64,000 bases of DNA from Scatophagus argus (taxonomy: Eukaryota > Chordata > Actinopteri > Scatophagidae): contig NC_058495.1 in assembly GCF_020382885.2 (NCBI RefSeq), positions 6,999,627-7,063,626 on the forward strand. Reading direction: 5' to 3'. The notes under the pieces were generated by a model. The model had not been told where the DNA came from and did no database searches. It saw only the letters and a list, made by a program, of their open reading frames with translations. Position numbers and translations under genes: made by a program. Shown here in pieces: positions 24,591-37,400 of this stretch. The stretch's first letter is position 1. Every line of letters begins with the position of its first letter.

Positions 24591-26756
24591 AAGCTGATGA
24601 ATAGGATATGTGCCCAAGCAAACACACCACACACATAGCCCACCATAGCTCGTTCTCAGTTGAGGGGTATAAATTACAAGACTGAGAAATTATTTGATTA
24701 TAAAATAGCATTAACTGTGTGTTCTTCTGCAGCTCATGCCTGTGAGTGTGCGCCAACAGGCCAAGCCAGTAGTTTTTGTGTATGTGTGTGTATGTATGAA
24801 TCTGTGTGTTAGAGACAGGAAGGTGAAAAAGGAGTATAGGTGAGACTTTTTTAAAAATGTGTATGGATGCATTCATGTATACATTTGAGTGCATGTAATG
24901 TCATACTTGTGTGTGCGTGCGTTTGTGTGTGTGTGCGCGTGCATTCCTGAGAGGGCCCTGAGTGGATCAAAGCTGCTGACACTCCAGGCAGTGCCCTCCT
25001 CGGGGAGCCAGCTGTCAGATCTGAGATCAGCAGTGTCTGTCCTCCCTCTTCTTGGCTCTCTGTGGGGTCTGTCACAGCAAGTTAGCACTTAGCCAGAAGC
25101 ACTGATCAACAATCAGATTAGACTCCCTCAAAATAAAAGCTTTGGCGACTGGCAATGAGGAATGGACCATACAAAGCAAGAGAAGTCAGAGAAGTAATGT
25201 TGTCTTTCAAAATTTAGGCAGGTGATTTGTGTAGATGAATGACTCATCACAACTACAGCCTTCTATAAGTTTTATGGTTATGGTGAAGCTCTCATTAAGT
25301 TAAGGTTAGATAAAGACAGTGGTTTAATGCAGAGGAGGTCTGCAGTGACAAGCTTGAGGCATGGTGTGTTTATTGTACTGATATTTATCCTAAACCACAA
25401 CCGTTCCCCTGAACGTAACCTTAGTGCCTTTGTTGTCTAAGCCTAACCACACGTGGGACAAGAAACCAGGACTTCTGTGTCAAAAAACAAATTCCACTCA
25501 ATGCAAAGGAAACACAAAGCGGTATGTGTAAACATATTTTGTAAGCTACATGGTCGTTTCATGTGGTGAAACATTATTAAAAAGATACAATAAAAATAGA
25601 AGTGAAAGAATCTTGTAATGCCGTTTCTTTGGAGGTGAGAATTCCTCATTACACAGGAAAACTGTAGGTGTCCACAACTGGCTCATATTATCAGCTGAAG
25701 TTTAAGCAGGAGGACGGCCCGTACACTATTTTTGTAAGTTTACTGCTTGACTTTGTTTGCTACGGTGGGTTAGAAGTGTCAAACCAATTGCAAACGTCAC
25801 AGAAGTGGGTGTTAATGGAAATGAGTGATAATTATCAAGTGTTACGACCAAGTACATGAATATGAACAACACTGTCCATTTGTGGCAACAGTAGATGGTA
25901 CTATCACTGTTTTACTCACTCCTCAAATGGGGAGGAACTGTCTCCCACATGTGTAGGCTAGCAGTATAATATATTCACTGCTAATCATGCATGTCAACAT
26001 CACTCACTTCAAGTATTACGTTGCAGTTTTTGTGTTTGTGTTGTAGTCGACATTTCTGGGCCACCGTAGTTTTCTCTTATAAATCAGTTTGGCTTTAAAA
26101 AAATCTCATACTGTCTTACTGCTCATGTTTCTTCAAGTTGCAGTGTTTCCACATTAGCTCCACAATTAACTTGAGAAGTGCAATAAAGGTTAAGTGAAAT
26201 ATTTTAGAAAAACAGAATTATCCTTTTAGACCGGCCATTTAGTGTTTCATGACCTTGAGAACGTGACATAAAGGCTGTGAGAAATTGTGCTTTGAGTGCT
26301 TTGAACATACACAGATTTTAGGCAAACTGACAATTGGAAAAGTAATGTTAATATAAGCAGGATGATGCATTACAGATCTGCCATATAAAACACAGAACCC
26401 ATGGTAAAATTACTCAGCCCAATTGCATTGGCCATTGGCTGCGTGTGTAATGATGTCGGGAGTGTACGCACCCCCTGACTGTGTGCCAGTTCTCGGTCAG
26501 CCCACCCGTCGTAGATGTGCTGCCAAGTCTCACTTGGCAGGCACTTTGAAACCCGTCTTTACCTCTGCAGCGGTCAGCAGTGTCAACAGCTTCGTCAGAC
26601 CACATGTATATGCAGAGCCTATGAATCAGTGTGACTGGAGGATTTCTGTGTGTATGAGTCTTTCTAATGGGCTGTGATATGCGCTTGTGCAAACTCTGTG
26701 TGCGCAGCTGCTGCAGGTTTGTGCTCAGACATTTCTTACTGCTGAATTTCTCACAG

Positions 26757-26925
26757 TTTAAGGCACAGTTCACACAAATGACCTAAAAACATGCTTTCCT
26801 GCTTACCTTTAGTGGTATCCAGCCACATGAACAGTTTTAATTTTTTGAGAACAAATTTAAGACAGCCATTGATGAGATTTCTGCCTCCATCCCAGTAAAG
26901 TGGAGGATTCCAGTTGTGGTTCGGA
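26757..26925 (+). repeat. Dispersed repeat (GTTCACACAAATGACC type)
   Basis: The most complete copy of the family at 7147 and 11605: GGCACAGTTCACACAAATGA, GCTTACCTTTAGTGGTATCC, AGCCACATGAACAGTTTTAA and GAGATTTCTGCCTCCATCCC. It lies about 1 kb upstream of the proposed apcdd1l promoter. Confidence 0.5.
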
Positions 26926-27674
26926 CAGGATTAAAAAATGATATTTAAAAAAAAAAATAAACTGCAGCATCTCTTCCCAGACACAGTGTTCCCATTACTC
27001 TCAACACGCCACAGACCTCACTGTCAACAGTTTTTATTGGTACTACTCCTTTCATAGAACACATTTCCAATGAAAACTCTCCACAGTGAGGTCTGTGCGT
27101 TTGGACAGTCACACATTTAGACACATTGCCGTTGTGCTGTCCAAAGACCATTTGGTCTGGGCATGTATGGTTTTGAATATTTTGCTCATTATGTATATGA
27201 ATGAAGAGGAGGAAAAAACGATCAAATTTTCAACACCAATGCTATTAAAAGGAAAAATCTAAATTAAAATCGGCGTTAAGGGGTTAATAAAAATTGTTGA
27301 AAAAGTTACTTGAAAAACATATTCATGTGAAAAACGTATTCTTTTGCAGAGGCTGACTGAGTCCCCACATCTCCAGCTGCTGTGCCGAACAGACATATCC
27401 CAGATCAGTTTCTCTACATAATACAGAAAGACCGAACTAATATAAAATCCCTCAGCAAGAGAGTATACAATTACATCCATTATTTGGTAACACTTAGCAT
27501 ATTCACTTTTTCTAGTTATATTTTGTGTTGTTGTAATTTCGACACACCATCAGCGTTGTGGCTGTAGTGTTAACTTGTATTCACCACTGCTATTTTGCAC
27601 CTTGCTCTAAAAGCTTCCAGGAGCCTCTGCTTTACGAAGTTTGAAGCTCAAGCCTCCTTCCTCCACACATGCAT

Positions 27675-27738
<64 letters not shown>
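27675..27738 (+). repeat. (CA)32 microsatellite
   Basis: An uninterrupted CA tract about 80 bp upstream of the TATA-like motif of apcdd1l. Followed by CT-rich sequence (27772-27808). Confidence 0.95.
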
Positions 27739-27742
<4 letters not shown>

Positions 27743-27818
27743 AAACATTCTCTATCTCTGCCCTCCCTCCATCTCTCTCTCACTCTCTCTCTCACTCCCT
27801 CCTCTCTCAGCTCAAAAC

Positions 27819-27956
27819 TATAAGAGCCAGACAGAAGTGCACACACACAAATACCCCTGCTCACATGCACACACAGACTCGCTGCACATGCATCGAGTGG
27901 AACAGATCCACAGTGCTGCACAGTAGTGAGGCCACAGTGTGTGATTGAGAGAGGGG

Positions 27957-28009
<53 letters not shown>

Positions 28010-28335
28010 ATTTACTCTCTCTCTCTCTTGCCAACTTAAGGAAAGCAGCAGTGTGGTGAAGTTGCATGAAGCGTGTGGTTCCAACTGAGAACTTTCTTAT
28101 CAGACCATGGAAGCCAAGAAGTGGAGGTAGAAGAACAAGAAATAGAAGAGAGGGGAAATAAACATCTCTGCTGGCTGAACAGGAGACCAGAGTTTCATCT
28201 GAGGGATTACAGGACTCTTCCTATATGTGTTCGTCTCATGGTGATATCCTACATGATCGTCTCTCGTTGACAGGAGCCTCTTCGTGTCTTGGATTTCCCA
28301 GGGACCAAAGTTTGTTTTCTGAGCAGACTGTGTGA
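27819..28335 (+). promoter_or_regulatory. Probable apcdd1l core promoter and 5' leader
   Basis: TATAAG at 27819-27824 sits about 520 bp upstream of the first in-frame ATG, a position that would put transcription start near 27850. The leader would then contain the (GA)24 tract at 27962-28008 and several short upstream ORFs, for example from ATGs at 28067, 28108 and 28239, each ending before the main start. No CpG island is apparent. This is inferred from position and motif only; no transcript evidence is available. Confidence 0.35.
27962..28008 (+). repeat. (GA)24 microsatellite in the proposed apcdd1l leader
   Basis: A perfect GA tract, mirrored by a short CT tract just downstream (28014-28028). 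If transcribed it would form part of the 5' UTR, where the two tracts could pair. Confidence 0.95.
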
Positions 28336-28359
28336 ATGAAGTGTGTGGAAGCAGAAAAC

Positions 28360-28420
28360 ATGTCAAACAGACGTTTCAGTCACCTGTTGAGGGGAGTCTG
28401 GTTGCTGTGGCTGTGGCAAG
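28360..28420 (+). CDS. apcdd1l: apcdd1l coding exon 1 (signal peptide)
   Basis: Encodes MSNRRFSHLLRGVWLLWLWQ plus one base, then a good donor (CAAG|GTGAGT). An earlier in-frame ATG lies at 28336, eight codons upstream and directly after an in-frame TGA. It would give 520 residues with an acidic pre-extension. I chose 28360 because it has A at -3 while 28336 has T, and because it puts the hydrophobic core at the usual distance from the N-terminus. The exon is 8.0 kb from exon 2, so transcript data would settle it. Confidence 0.78.
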
Positions 28421-31400
28421 GTGAGTCCAGGCATCGTCTGCAGAATGACACTGTGTTTTTTGTCTTGAAATACTCTCATTAATTTATGGATTTCTGTCCA
28501 CTGAATTTATGCAAATTTCACCTGGTTAAATTCATACAAAGCCTCATTTTTCTAATTTTTTGTTTAATTACCATCAAAATTTCAAAGACAAATGTTTAAG
28601 GAAATTAAGAAAGCTCAAAAAGATGCTGGTGAGTCACAATGTTTATCAAAATTACATTTCACTTTTGAGATCATTATTCCCAAGTATGAAAATAACTTTT
28701 GTGGTGCAAATCTTGCCTTCATAATTCAGTCTTTAAAGACTGTAGCAGGTTTCCTCTTGTAATCCTAAGCTTTTCCAGTATGAAAAACTATAAGATAAAC
28801 ACTCTCTCATGTGAAAAATCAGCTGAACACTTGAAGAACACATGGCAGGACAAAAAGAAAGACAAAAAGGAAGAGAATATAACAGACAAACTCCTACAAG
28901 GAAGCCATTACACAATTTGTTTCGACTTTGGCAAATGATTTGGAAGTTCAACATGTGGATCAGCAAAATAAAAATGTATGTTATGCTGACATTAGACTTA
29001 TGAATAGCCGGTCTGTGTTCTTCCTCTCCTCCTGTGTGTGTCTTCAAAGTTCAAAGCATCAGATGGCTATGTGGCCTGTGGAGGAGTCTTAAATAAGACC
29101 TCTGGCTGGTGCCTTTAAACAATGGTTCCCTAGGAGCAGGGAAGCGTGGCCCTGGAACTAATGTTGCCATTATGTTAATGGCTAGAATAACAGGAGACAG
29201 CCATTACTGACCTTACCTCTGACTGCTGTGCAGAGCCGATTGTCCAGCCACCGCTGCCTCAATCACGGAAGCACAGCATTTTGGCCATCAGGGCTCATTA
29301 GGGTGATGAGCAGTGGGAGAAAGACAGAAGGAGGCATCTGCTCAGTTACAATCATCATCCAGCACCCCAACACCAACCCCCAACCCTCCTTTCATCCCTA
29401 GCTGCTTCAGTGGCAGACTGGTACACTGGTATCTGGGAATTGTTTTCTTTTTCACAGCTGAAGTCTAGTAGAGGAGACAGGGGACGGTTGAGTCGCCAGC
29501 CCTAAGCAGATGCTATAAGGAGCCGAGCAAGTTCTTCAGCCCAAACAGAGCAGAAAACTGACCATAAAATCTAAAATAAAATTCAGTTTTATATATTTTT
29601 TCAAATGAAATTTGACAGGTGTAAAGTCATTCTGTGAGGGGAAAGTGTTCCAATCTATTGCACTTAAAACTGACGATGAGATCAGTGGGGAAAATATGGA
29701 TACCCGACTTTTGAGCAGCTCTTTGATTGAAATTTACCAAGCACCCTTTGAACCCAAACTTTAAACCTACAAAGACTCTTGGAGTTCTTGGAGGTCTGCC
29801 TCACTTGATGAAGTGTTTGAACAAGATAAAAGTGACCAATTGGCTATATGGAGGAGACCACAGAGAATATTTGGATAAGGTCTGATGGATCCTTGGATGA
29901 AAGAATTTCCTGTTTTTTTCCTGTTCCCTAAACTGAACTGAACTGGACTGGATGGAAATAATTAGTGATCAAAACCTATCAGTGGTTCATTTGACCATAC
30001 AGAAAAACCCTTGATCATATTCATATAAATGAAACTTTGGATGCAGTGGTCCTGTTTCGGCCTGTAAAAGCCCTGTTCCAACTTGAAAACTCTCCAAGTA
30101 TGTGAAATGGCCTTCAACCAAAAACGTCTCCAAACCAAGCTTTTGGATTAAGGTGAAACCGATGTAATATCACCTCTAAAACATCAATGGACCATCAAGT
30201 ATCCTTGTGTGCTATCTATAGCTCAGCTTCCTGAGCTGTTTACTAAGAAGAGACACCAGAATGCAAGTCACCATAAAATCCAATGACAGAATCTGCAGTG
30301 CAGCCCTCAGCAGTGTGCAGTGACATTTGAATAACATTATGAACTATGGTGGAATAGGATGCATTGGCTTTGTGTGGCAGCTGTTCTATTCATGGAGAGC
30401 ATGTAAGACTCGGCAGGACGATGTGTGTGCGTGTTGATGCTTCGTGAACAGGAGTTCACTAAACACAGTGGAACAGGCAGCAGCGTCCACTGGGCAAACC
30501 CCTGTAGATCCCTTGTCTAAATAAACGAGGCCGCTGGATTAACTAGCTTACACTGTGATGAAAAGACAACAGCAGTCGTCCATACCCTGCCCCAAGGACA
30601 GATGGATAGTCCTGGTCTGGGACACCACTATGAGATGCTGGAGTTAAAGCCCAAAAAAGGAAGGGGGACGTAGGGTTAGAATAACACAATAGACCTCAAG
30701 TTCTTTGAAAAACCTCTAAATCAATCTGACCTTCGCCTGACTTTAGTGACAAGGGTGGAAGGAAGGGAGAGAGACAGGAACGGGGCACCGTTCACTGGCC
30801 TGGAAGTGAAATTTAAAAATGCTTTGCGTGCCTTCTGTTAGCCGTCACTCACTGGCAGAGTTGGGCAGTAATAGATTACTTCTTTTAGTAGTGTAAGCGA
30901 TTATAATTTAAAATTCAATTCAATTCAGTGTTTGCTGTCTTCATGCATATAAAATAATAATAATTACATTTTTAGTGAGAAATTATTTTTCAAGTATAGG
31001 CCTTTTATTAGCAACTGGTCATATTTTCTGAAGGATTGTTGTAGTAGCTGATTTAAATGAAGTTATTTTAGCCATCAGTGCTCTATGCTCATGGTGACAG
31101 CTTTCCCATCAGAAAGTATTTTTGACAGTGGTTCTCAGCCACAGTGCAGGAACCCTGCCCAGGGGGAACAACATAACTTTGGGGTTTGTGAGAAAAAAAT
31201 GTTTTTGACTCACACATCTTTTTGTGTGTTTTATTTGCACTATTTTATCAACTTAGCTTTTTCTTGAAAAATGTTTACAGGCCTTCAGTGATTATGAAAT
31301 GAAAATGAAACAATCAATGATGAAAATGTTAACTATATAGAAAATACATTCTTTGGAGCTCAGTTCTCACAATTTATTGTGAAGGCATGTGCACATTGTG

Positions 31401-34400
31401 GTGAGGGGTTACAAATAGACAGTCTTACAGTGTAAGGGCTTACAAGCCAATAAATAAATAAATATGGGAATCAGTGTCTTGCAAGACCCATCTAAAAAGT
31501 GGAGGACAATCCAGAGTGCCTGAAAAGTCATCTGTCACCTAAAAATGTGGAATAAGCAAGAGCTGTGAGCAACTGTAGCATGCACACACACACACACACA
31601 CACGCACCTCACTAATCTTGTCATACTGAACCATGAAGGCACCTCACCCCACCCTCCTCCAACGCCTACTCCTCCGGACCAACTTCATTCACCTCATCAA
31701 CCAATGAGAGACACACAGAGGGAGGAAAAAATGAAACAAAGGCACAAAGAAAAGAAGGGAGGAATCTGAAATCCATCCAGGAGAAATGAGCCATAAACAT
31801 CATGGCTTTTTCATCAGAGGAGGGGGCAGTAATTAGTGGAGGGGGAGGTGGGCCAGCAGGACATGGGCCCTTCAGGGACAGTTTGGAGGGTTTCATCCTC
31901 CACCTAGACAAGGAGAGATTAGAAAAGTGGGTTTACAGGACACTGGAGGTTACCAAACTGAAAAAATGTGGTGAGGATGTAGTAAAAAAGTAGGAAAACA
32001 CATGAGGAAATAGTTCAAATCCTGGAACATGGAGAGATTTGTCATTTCAGTGCACCAACAACATTACGTCTGACAGAAAATAGATATTTTTTTAACCTTA
32101 ACTGCCTGCACTTTGGCTTTTAAAGATTCAACAGCTATGAAGCAGACAAAGGCGTCTCTCTAATGAAAGAGGCACAAGGTTAAACACCAAGTACTTGTTT
32201 CCCTCAGCAAGCCCTGAATCAAAAGTGCCAGGATCTGGTTCTTGTTTTTACAGGATAGCTCCAAATAAAGAAGCACATAAAACTGTATTTTGACTTTGGT
32301 CCTGTGGATGAGACATGAGAGAGGAGAGTGAAGGCTGCCAAACCGTAATCACAAATGCAAACAAACAAACAGAGTACATCCTGGAGGTCTTTTATAAATG
32401 GTATCCCTTCTACAGTCTACTGTAAATCAGTGTGTGCTGTGTCTTTCTTTGAACGTGTGTGCATGCATATGGGTGTGTGTGTGTGTGTGTGTGTGTATAG
32501 GGGTGTGGAAACAGGATGAATATAGGAGCTCAAAGACAGGTAGATTACTTTGGCCAGTCATCAGTCAGCTTAAGCCAGTGGCAGCTCCTCTGGTGATGAA
32601 AGACTGACCGTCTAGACCACACGCGGGTCACAGACTGCTGGGCTGACCCCTTGTGGAAGAATTGCAATACTGCATAAGGACAAATGGGTCAGTGAGTGTT
32701 GTCTCTAATAATTTTGTTCAGCTGTTCTAGACATGAAAATCAGGTTTACTGTGGATGAGCAGTAAGGAAAAAGACAGAGAAAAGACAAACTGAATGGTTT
32801 ATCGGTCACCACACTGATAGTCCTTGCTCATATGAGCAAAAGGAGCTGCCATAATTGGTTGTGATGTCTCTTTGTGAGCTGGCAAACCAAGCAACAAGCA
32901 CATCAGAGTTGAGTTGTTCCAAATTCTCTTTGCTTGGAGTAATCATTCCTTCTTCAGTATTAAGAGGTACCTACCTAATGACCTTCCAAGTGATAGTGGA
33001 TCAAATCAATAGTCCTCACTCTGTGCATTTATGTTCTCCAGACTTTATTAGAAGCTAATATGAGGCTCAGTAGTCCTACACTTTGTGTTTCCAAGACAGT
33101 GTTTCTCTGTTGCAGTAGAGGGGCAAAGATGAAATTTCAAACTAAATAGACTTTGGAACATTTGATTTGATTAACTCAAGCTTCTAGAGCCCCATATTAG
33201 CTTCATATAAGCAGTTTTGTGTCCCATCTGTTACACTGGAGACACATTAGAAATAGATATTGTAATGTCCAAATAACAGTGGAGACGATCACAGCAACAA
33301 CTACAACAACAACACAAAAAACTGTTTCAGTATTCATACATGAACCCTGCTGTTGTTTTAAGCCAGCCTGGAAATATACAAAAATATCTTTTAGTTCGGG
33401 ATGAGTTCACCGAATAGATGCCTTTTAGCCAGTAAACTATTCACATCCTACATGTGGACCCTGGACCTCTAAGAAGTCATAGAGGCTAGTAACATGTTTT
33501 TAATTAAGCTTAAGTCAATTCAAAAGTTAATTTGAGTAAATGTTGTTGCACTTCATCAGTTTTTGTCTGTGTTATTTTTGATTATGAGGCCCATGGTTGA
33601 TGTTACTTTCCGTAAAACCCTCACAGATGTCGTTCATTATTGGTTGGATTACTGTTGTGTAATGAGCTTTCTTTTTTTAACACCAGCACAATTCTAATAA
33701 AAAGCATTTTATCACATTTTCTTCTGGGAGAACCTAGATTCTGAATATGTATCACTGAGTTGTTGTTATAGGTAGGATAAGCAAGTAGAAAAACCTGTCA
33801 TTCTTAAGTAAGACAATACAACAGCACCATTAAGTGCATCCTCCAAACAGTTGAATCATCCACCCTTTATCCCCATGGGGAAATTCAAAAAATCAATTAT
33901 TAGACTGCCTTAGTTTTAGATAGGTGTACCTAATAAACTGGCAACTGAATTATATTTGTCTTACAGGTAGTTTTATTGGTAAACATGCATAAAATCTGTT
34001 TTTGAAACATGCACTGAGGACTACACTGTGACAGGGAGGTGCAGACTGCGTCAGGGGGAAGTTTTAGGACCCGTAGTGGAAAAATAAATCAATGGGAACC
34101 ATTGCAGGGTAAAACTAATGATATCTGACTGCCTGTGTAAGAAGTGAATCAACTGCAATGGTTTCCCATCTCCTCCAAATTGAGATGGGGGTTGGATATT
34201 ATCATATGTATTACAACATCGCCTAACTTGTGGTTGGAATAGGCTCTTTTGTAGAAGAATACTTGAAAACCCCACGATGAGCAATTTTGTTTTACTAAGC
34301 TCTGCTTTTATGAGTGCTATTTTAATAAATGCAACCATATGCCCAACTGGAATGAGATCCAAGAGAGGGAAAGAAGCTGAATGACAAGTGACCTCAAGAA

Positions 34401-37400
34401 ACACTATAGAAATGCTTTGGCAAACACAGACACTCAAATATAGCAACCCAAATGAATCCACATCACATACTGTGACTCTTGATTCTCTGTCCATTCGTTG
34501 CACTGTGTGTGAGTAAGCTCTTAGGCAACATCCTGCAGGCAGCTACAAAGGGTGGATAACACAAAACAGGCCGATTGGATGACTTGCAAAGAGCAGTGGA
34601 AATTAATTAATCCTGATTAGTATTTCTGCTCTGAGGACTCCCGTGGGAGCGCAGCTGGGTCTGACTGACCGGGTTCCCTCACCAGCTGCGGTGACATGGA
34701 GCATAAACAAACATATCACTGCATGGGGAAAATTGCAAACATGTTTCAATGCCTTTGACAAGAAAAAAGAGTATTAATCACATCAACAAATTGACAGGCT
34801 GCTTGAACGAGGAGAAATGTGCCTTGAGCTTAAATCTGATTTTGTGGTCTACAACAGCAGAGTTCAAACAGTCCAAGCTGTGTGTGTCCGTGTGTGTGTG
34901 TGTGCGCAGATCAGGTGAAAGGACGCTGAGCTGCACACATGTCTGTGGTTGTGATCAACATATGGGACACATTCCAAGAGTGAAGGGAAGTATCTTTGAC
35001 CAAAGTATCTTCAATCTGACACAAAAAAAGTTTAATAAACGCTGATCACTCAGCCACCATCTTGAAGCCTTTTTACAGAAAAAAAAAAAATCATCACCAA
35101 GTCAGTTTCACAACCTTACCATTTCCCTTGAACTCCATCTGCTCAGTCATAAAAGGACAAACTGATCTGTGGCTCAACAACCAACTCCCTGATCAACTGG
35201 AGGCTCGACAGGTGATGTTCCCCCCCAAGTGCATCTAAAGTCAAATGAGAGAAAAGTGGAGTGAGATTACACCCATAAAGCTGTCTACCACAGATGAACT
35301 TGAGAAAGTGAGAGAAACAATGTGAAAGCTGTAAGGATGAGGGGGAGCAAGAGAGAATAAGAGAGAAGGCATACCGGAAACAGAGGAAAAAGCAAGCTGG
35401 GAAACTGAGATGAGATACCACTGTTTTATTTGTCTGTTAAATATAAGGTTGTAATAGAAGGCAGGAATAAAATGAAAAAAGAGAAAAGACAGGAGATGGA
35501 GGTATCTGTGAGAACTCATCCTCCTTTTTGACATTTGTTTTGGGAGGTTGAAACTGAAGCCATAATTTTCACACACACACAAAAATGCACACACTGCCAG
35601 GACAGACCCCAGTGGGCTTCCTCACTTTGCAGCCATGAGGGTGTAATCAAAAAATCCCCCTGCCATGTCGACAACGCACATATCTCCGTGCAAGAACAAG
35701 TGGATAGAGCAGAAAGTGCAGTTATGTCCAATGACAGGCAGACAGATTGCAGACATGCAAGTGTCAGATCAATAACTGTTACAGAGTGAATAATGCTTTA
35801 GTTTGGATTAACTTAACTGCCAGTGTTTGGGAAAACTCAAGCAAGAACATTCATCATTGTAAGTGTTTTCTTTTTCTTTTTTTGAATAATATTCTCAACA
35901 GATGTGTTTGGCTAGACTGGCCTGCTGCTGTCAGTGACCCACTGTTTGCTTTATCTTGATGATGGAGAGGCATTTATATATATAAAAAAGCATGCACAAA
36001 TGCAATCATCTCCACACACACCTCCTGCCCAAGTGAACCCAAAAAACAAGACATGTGTGTTGCAGCTGCTGGCTGATTGGAGTGACAAGCCAAAACTGTC
36101 TGCACTGTGGCCAATGTCCTGATATGTATGGTTTCTATAGCACCCGCTCTCCACTTATTACATGGAAAATTTACCAAAATTACAGCCCTAAAACAGCATG
36201 CAGTAAACCAGAATTGTGTTTAAATGTAACAGGGAGAAGATGTGAATATTCCCTTATGGTTATTATCTGTTCCCATCATATTCTGATGATAATCTCTGAA
36301 ATGGTTAATGTTTGGTGTTACCATTTCCCACATCCACACAAAATCAGCTTGGAAATCTAAACAAAGTGTAATAGAGTTTCTGTGCTTATCTGATTGGATC
36401 ACTGTGAGTATTTACTCACAGTTCTCTGACTTTCCCTCCCTCTGTAGCTGTGCTCGTGGCTGGAACTGGGAGTAAACTATGGGAGGTGCCTACAGACTCC
36501 TTCACTTCCTCCTCGAACCTCAGTGAACTTCTGCAGTGGGAGCATGACTGCCAGTACCGCCACCTACAGGACAGAGTGAGAATCACAGCAGACATCCCCC
36601 CAAGACTCGATGGAACATGGGTGTCATCAAGGTACATTTTTTTACTGTTGCAGCAAAAACAACAACAATTGGCTTGAGCATTTAGCAGCTAAAGATATAA
36701 AAACAGATACAAAAACAGCTCAAAGGAGAGTGATTATCGGAGCATCAGGTGGACAAGATCACAGCACCAAATGGGTGATAATTTTGCTTCATAACTGCCA
36801 GATATATGAGTAGGCATCTGTTTGCTAACACGTTCACCATATAAAGCCTTTAAGGTAATATCATTGGTGTGTTTAACACTTGTTTCCTCTGCCACCCAGT
36901 GGCCAAAAATTTGCTTTTGTAGAATCGATTGTTCGGCCAAAATCATGGAAAGGATTTAGAGTCAGTTTAGAGGTTTGAAAGAAAAATGTTCAGATGTCTG
37001 AAATATTTGTAACTTGTTGCTTATGAAGACTTACCAACAAGGACTTGTTCTGACAGATAAGTTGCTTGTCAAATGACTTGATACTAGATCGAGATTGTGC
37101 ACCAAAAAGGTTTATCTATCTGTTTATTTTTTATTAAAAAATAAAAAATATTATTTAAATATATTAAAAAATAAAAAATAAACAGCACAGCTGTGGAGAT
37201 GGCAGGAAAGTAATCTGTGCTCACTAGTGAACTCTATACATGACACTACTAAGCACTGATTTCACTTCATTTTAACCATTTTATTCCTCCGTGCTCAGGT
37301 GTGAAGTTCGGCCCGGTCCAGAGTTCCTCTCCCGCTCCTACACCTTCCACCCCAGCCGTCACTTCCAGGCCCTGCAGCACTACTACACAGACAGCAGCTG

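Larger units (their letters stand above)
18557..27674. other. Non-coding upstream region of apcdd1l
   Basis: No gene recognised. It contains a (GGAT)n run at 22961-22979, the TG-rich cluster at 24500-24950, one dispersed repeat (26757) and a non-repetitive block at 21560-21780. A STX16-like neighbour would be expected on this side from human synteny, but none of its exons are visible. Confidence 0.55.
28421..36447 (+). other. apcdd1l intron 1 (8.0 kb)
   Basis: Bounded by donor GTGAGT and acceptor CTGTAG. No coding exon is recognisable inside. It holds short CA/GT microsatellites, a possible hAT-like repeat starting with CAGTGGTTCTCAGCC near 31127, a short repeat tail around 33920-33955, and non-repetitive blocks (29050-29330, 30370-30620, 34500-34730) that are candidates for regulatory elements. 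Confidence 0.75.

Noticed and set aside
24397..24894. 165-codon - strand ORF with His/Thr runs
   Set aside because: Product of the CA/TG microsatellite cluster; no splice sites or homology.
27607..28011. 134-codon - strand ORF upstream of apcdd1l
   Set aside because: Made of Ser-Leu and Cys-Val dipeptides from the GA and CA tracts.
26285..29730. TCF/LEF-like CTTTGAA and CTTTGAT near the apcdd1l start (about 26300 and 29722), tempting because APCDD1 is a Wnt target
   Set aside because: Degenerate seven-base cores are expected about every 2 kb by chance; no cluster is present.
34051..34503. 150-codon - strand ORF in apcdd1l intron 1
   Set aside because: No domain recognised and no splice or promoter signals; treated as chance.
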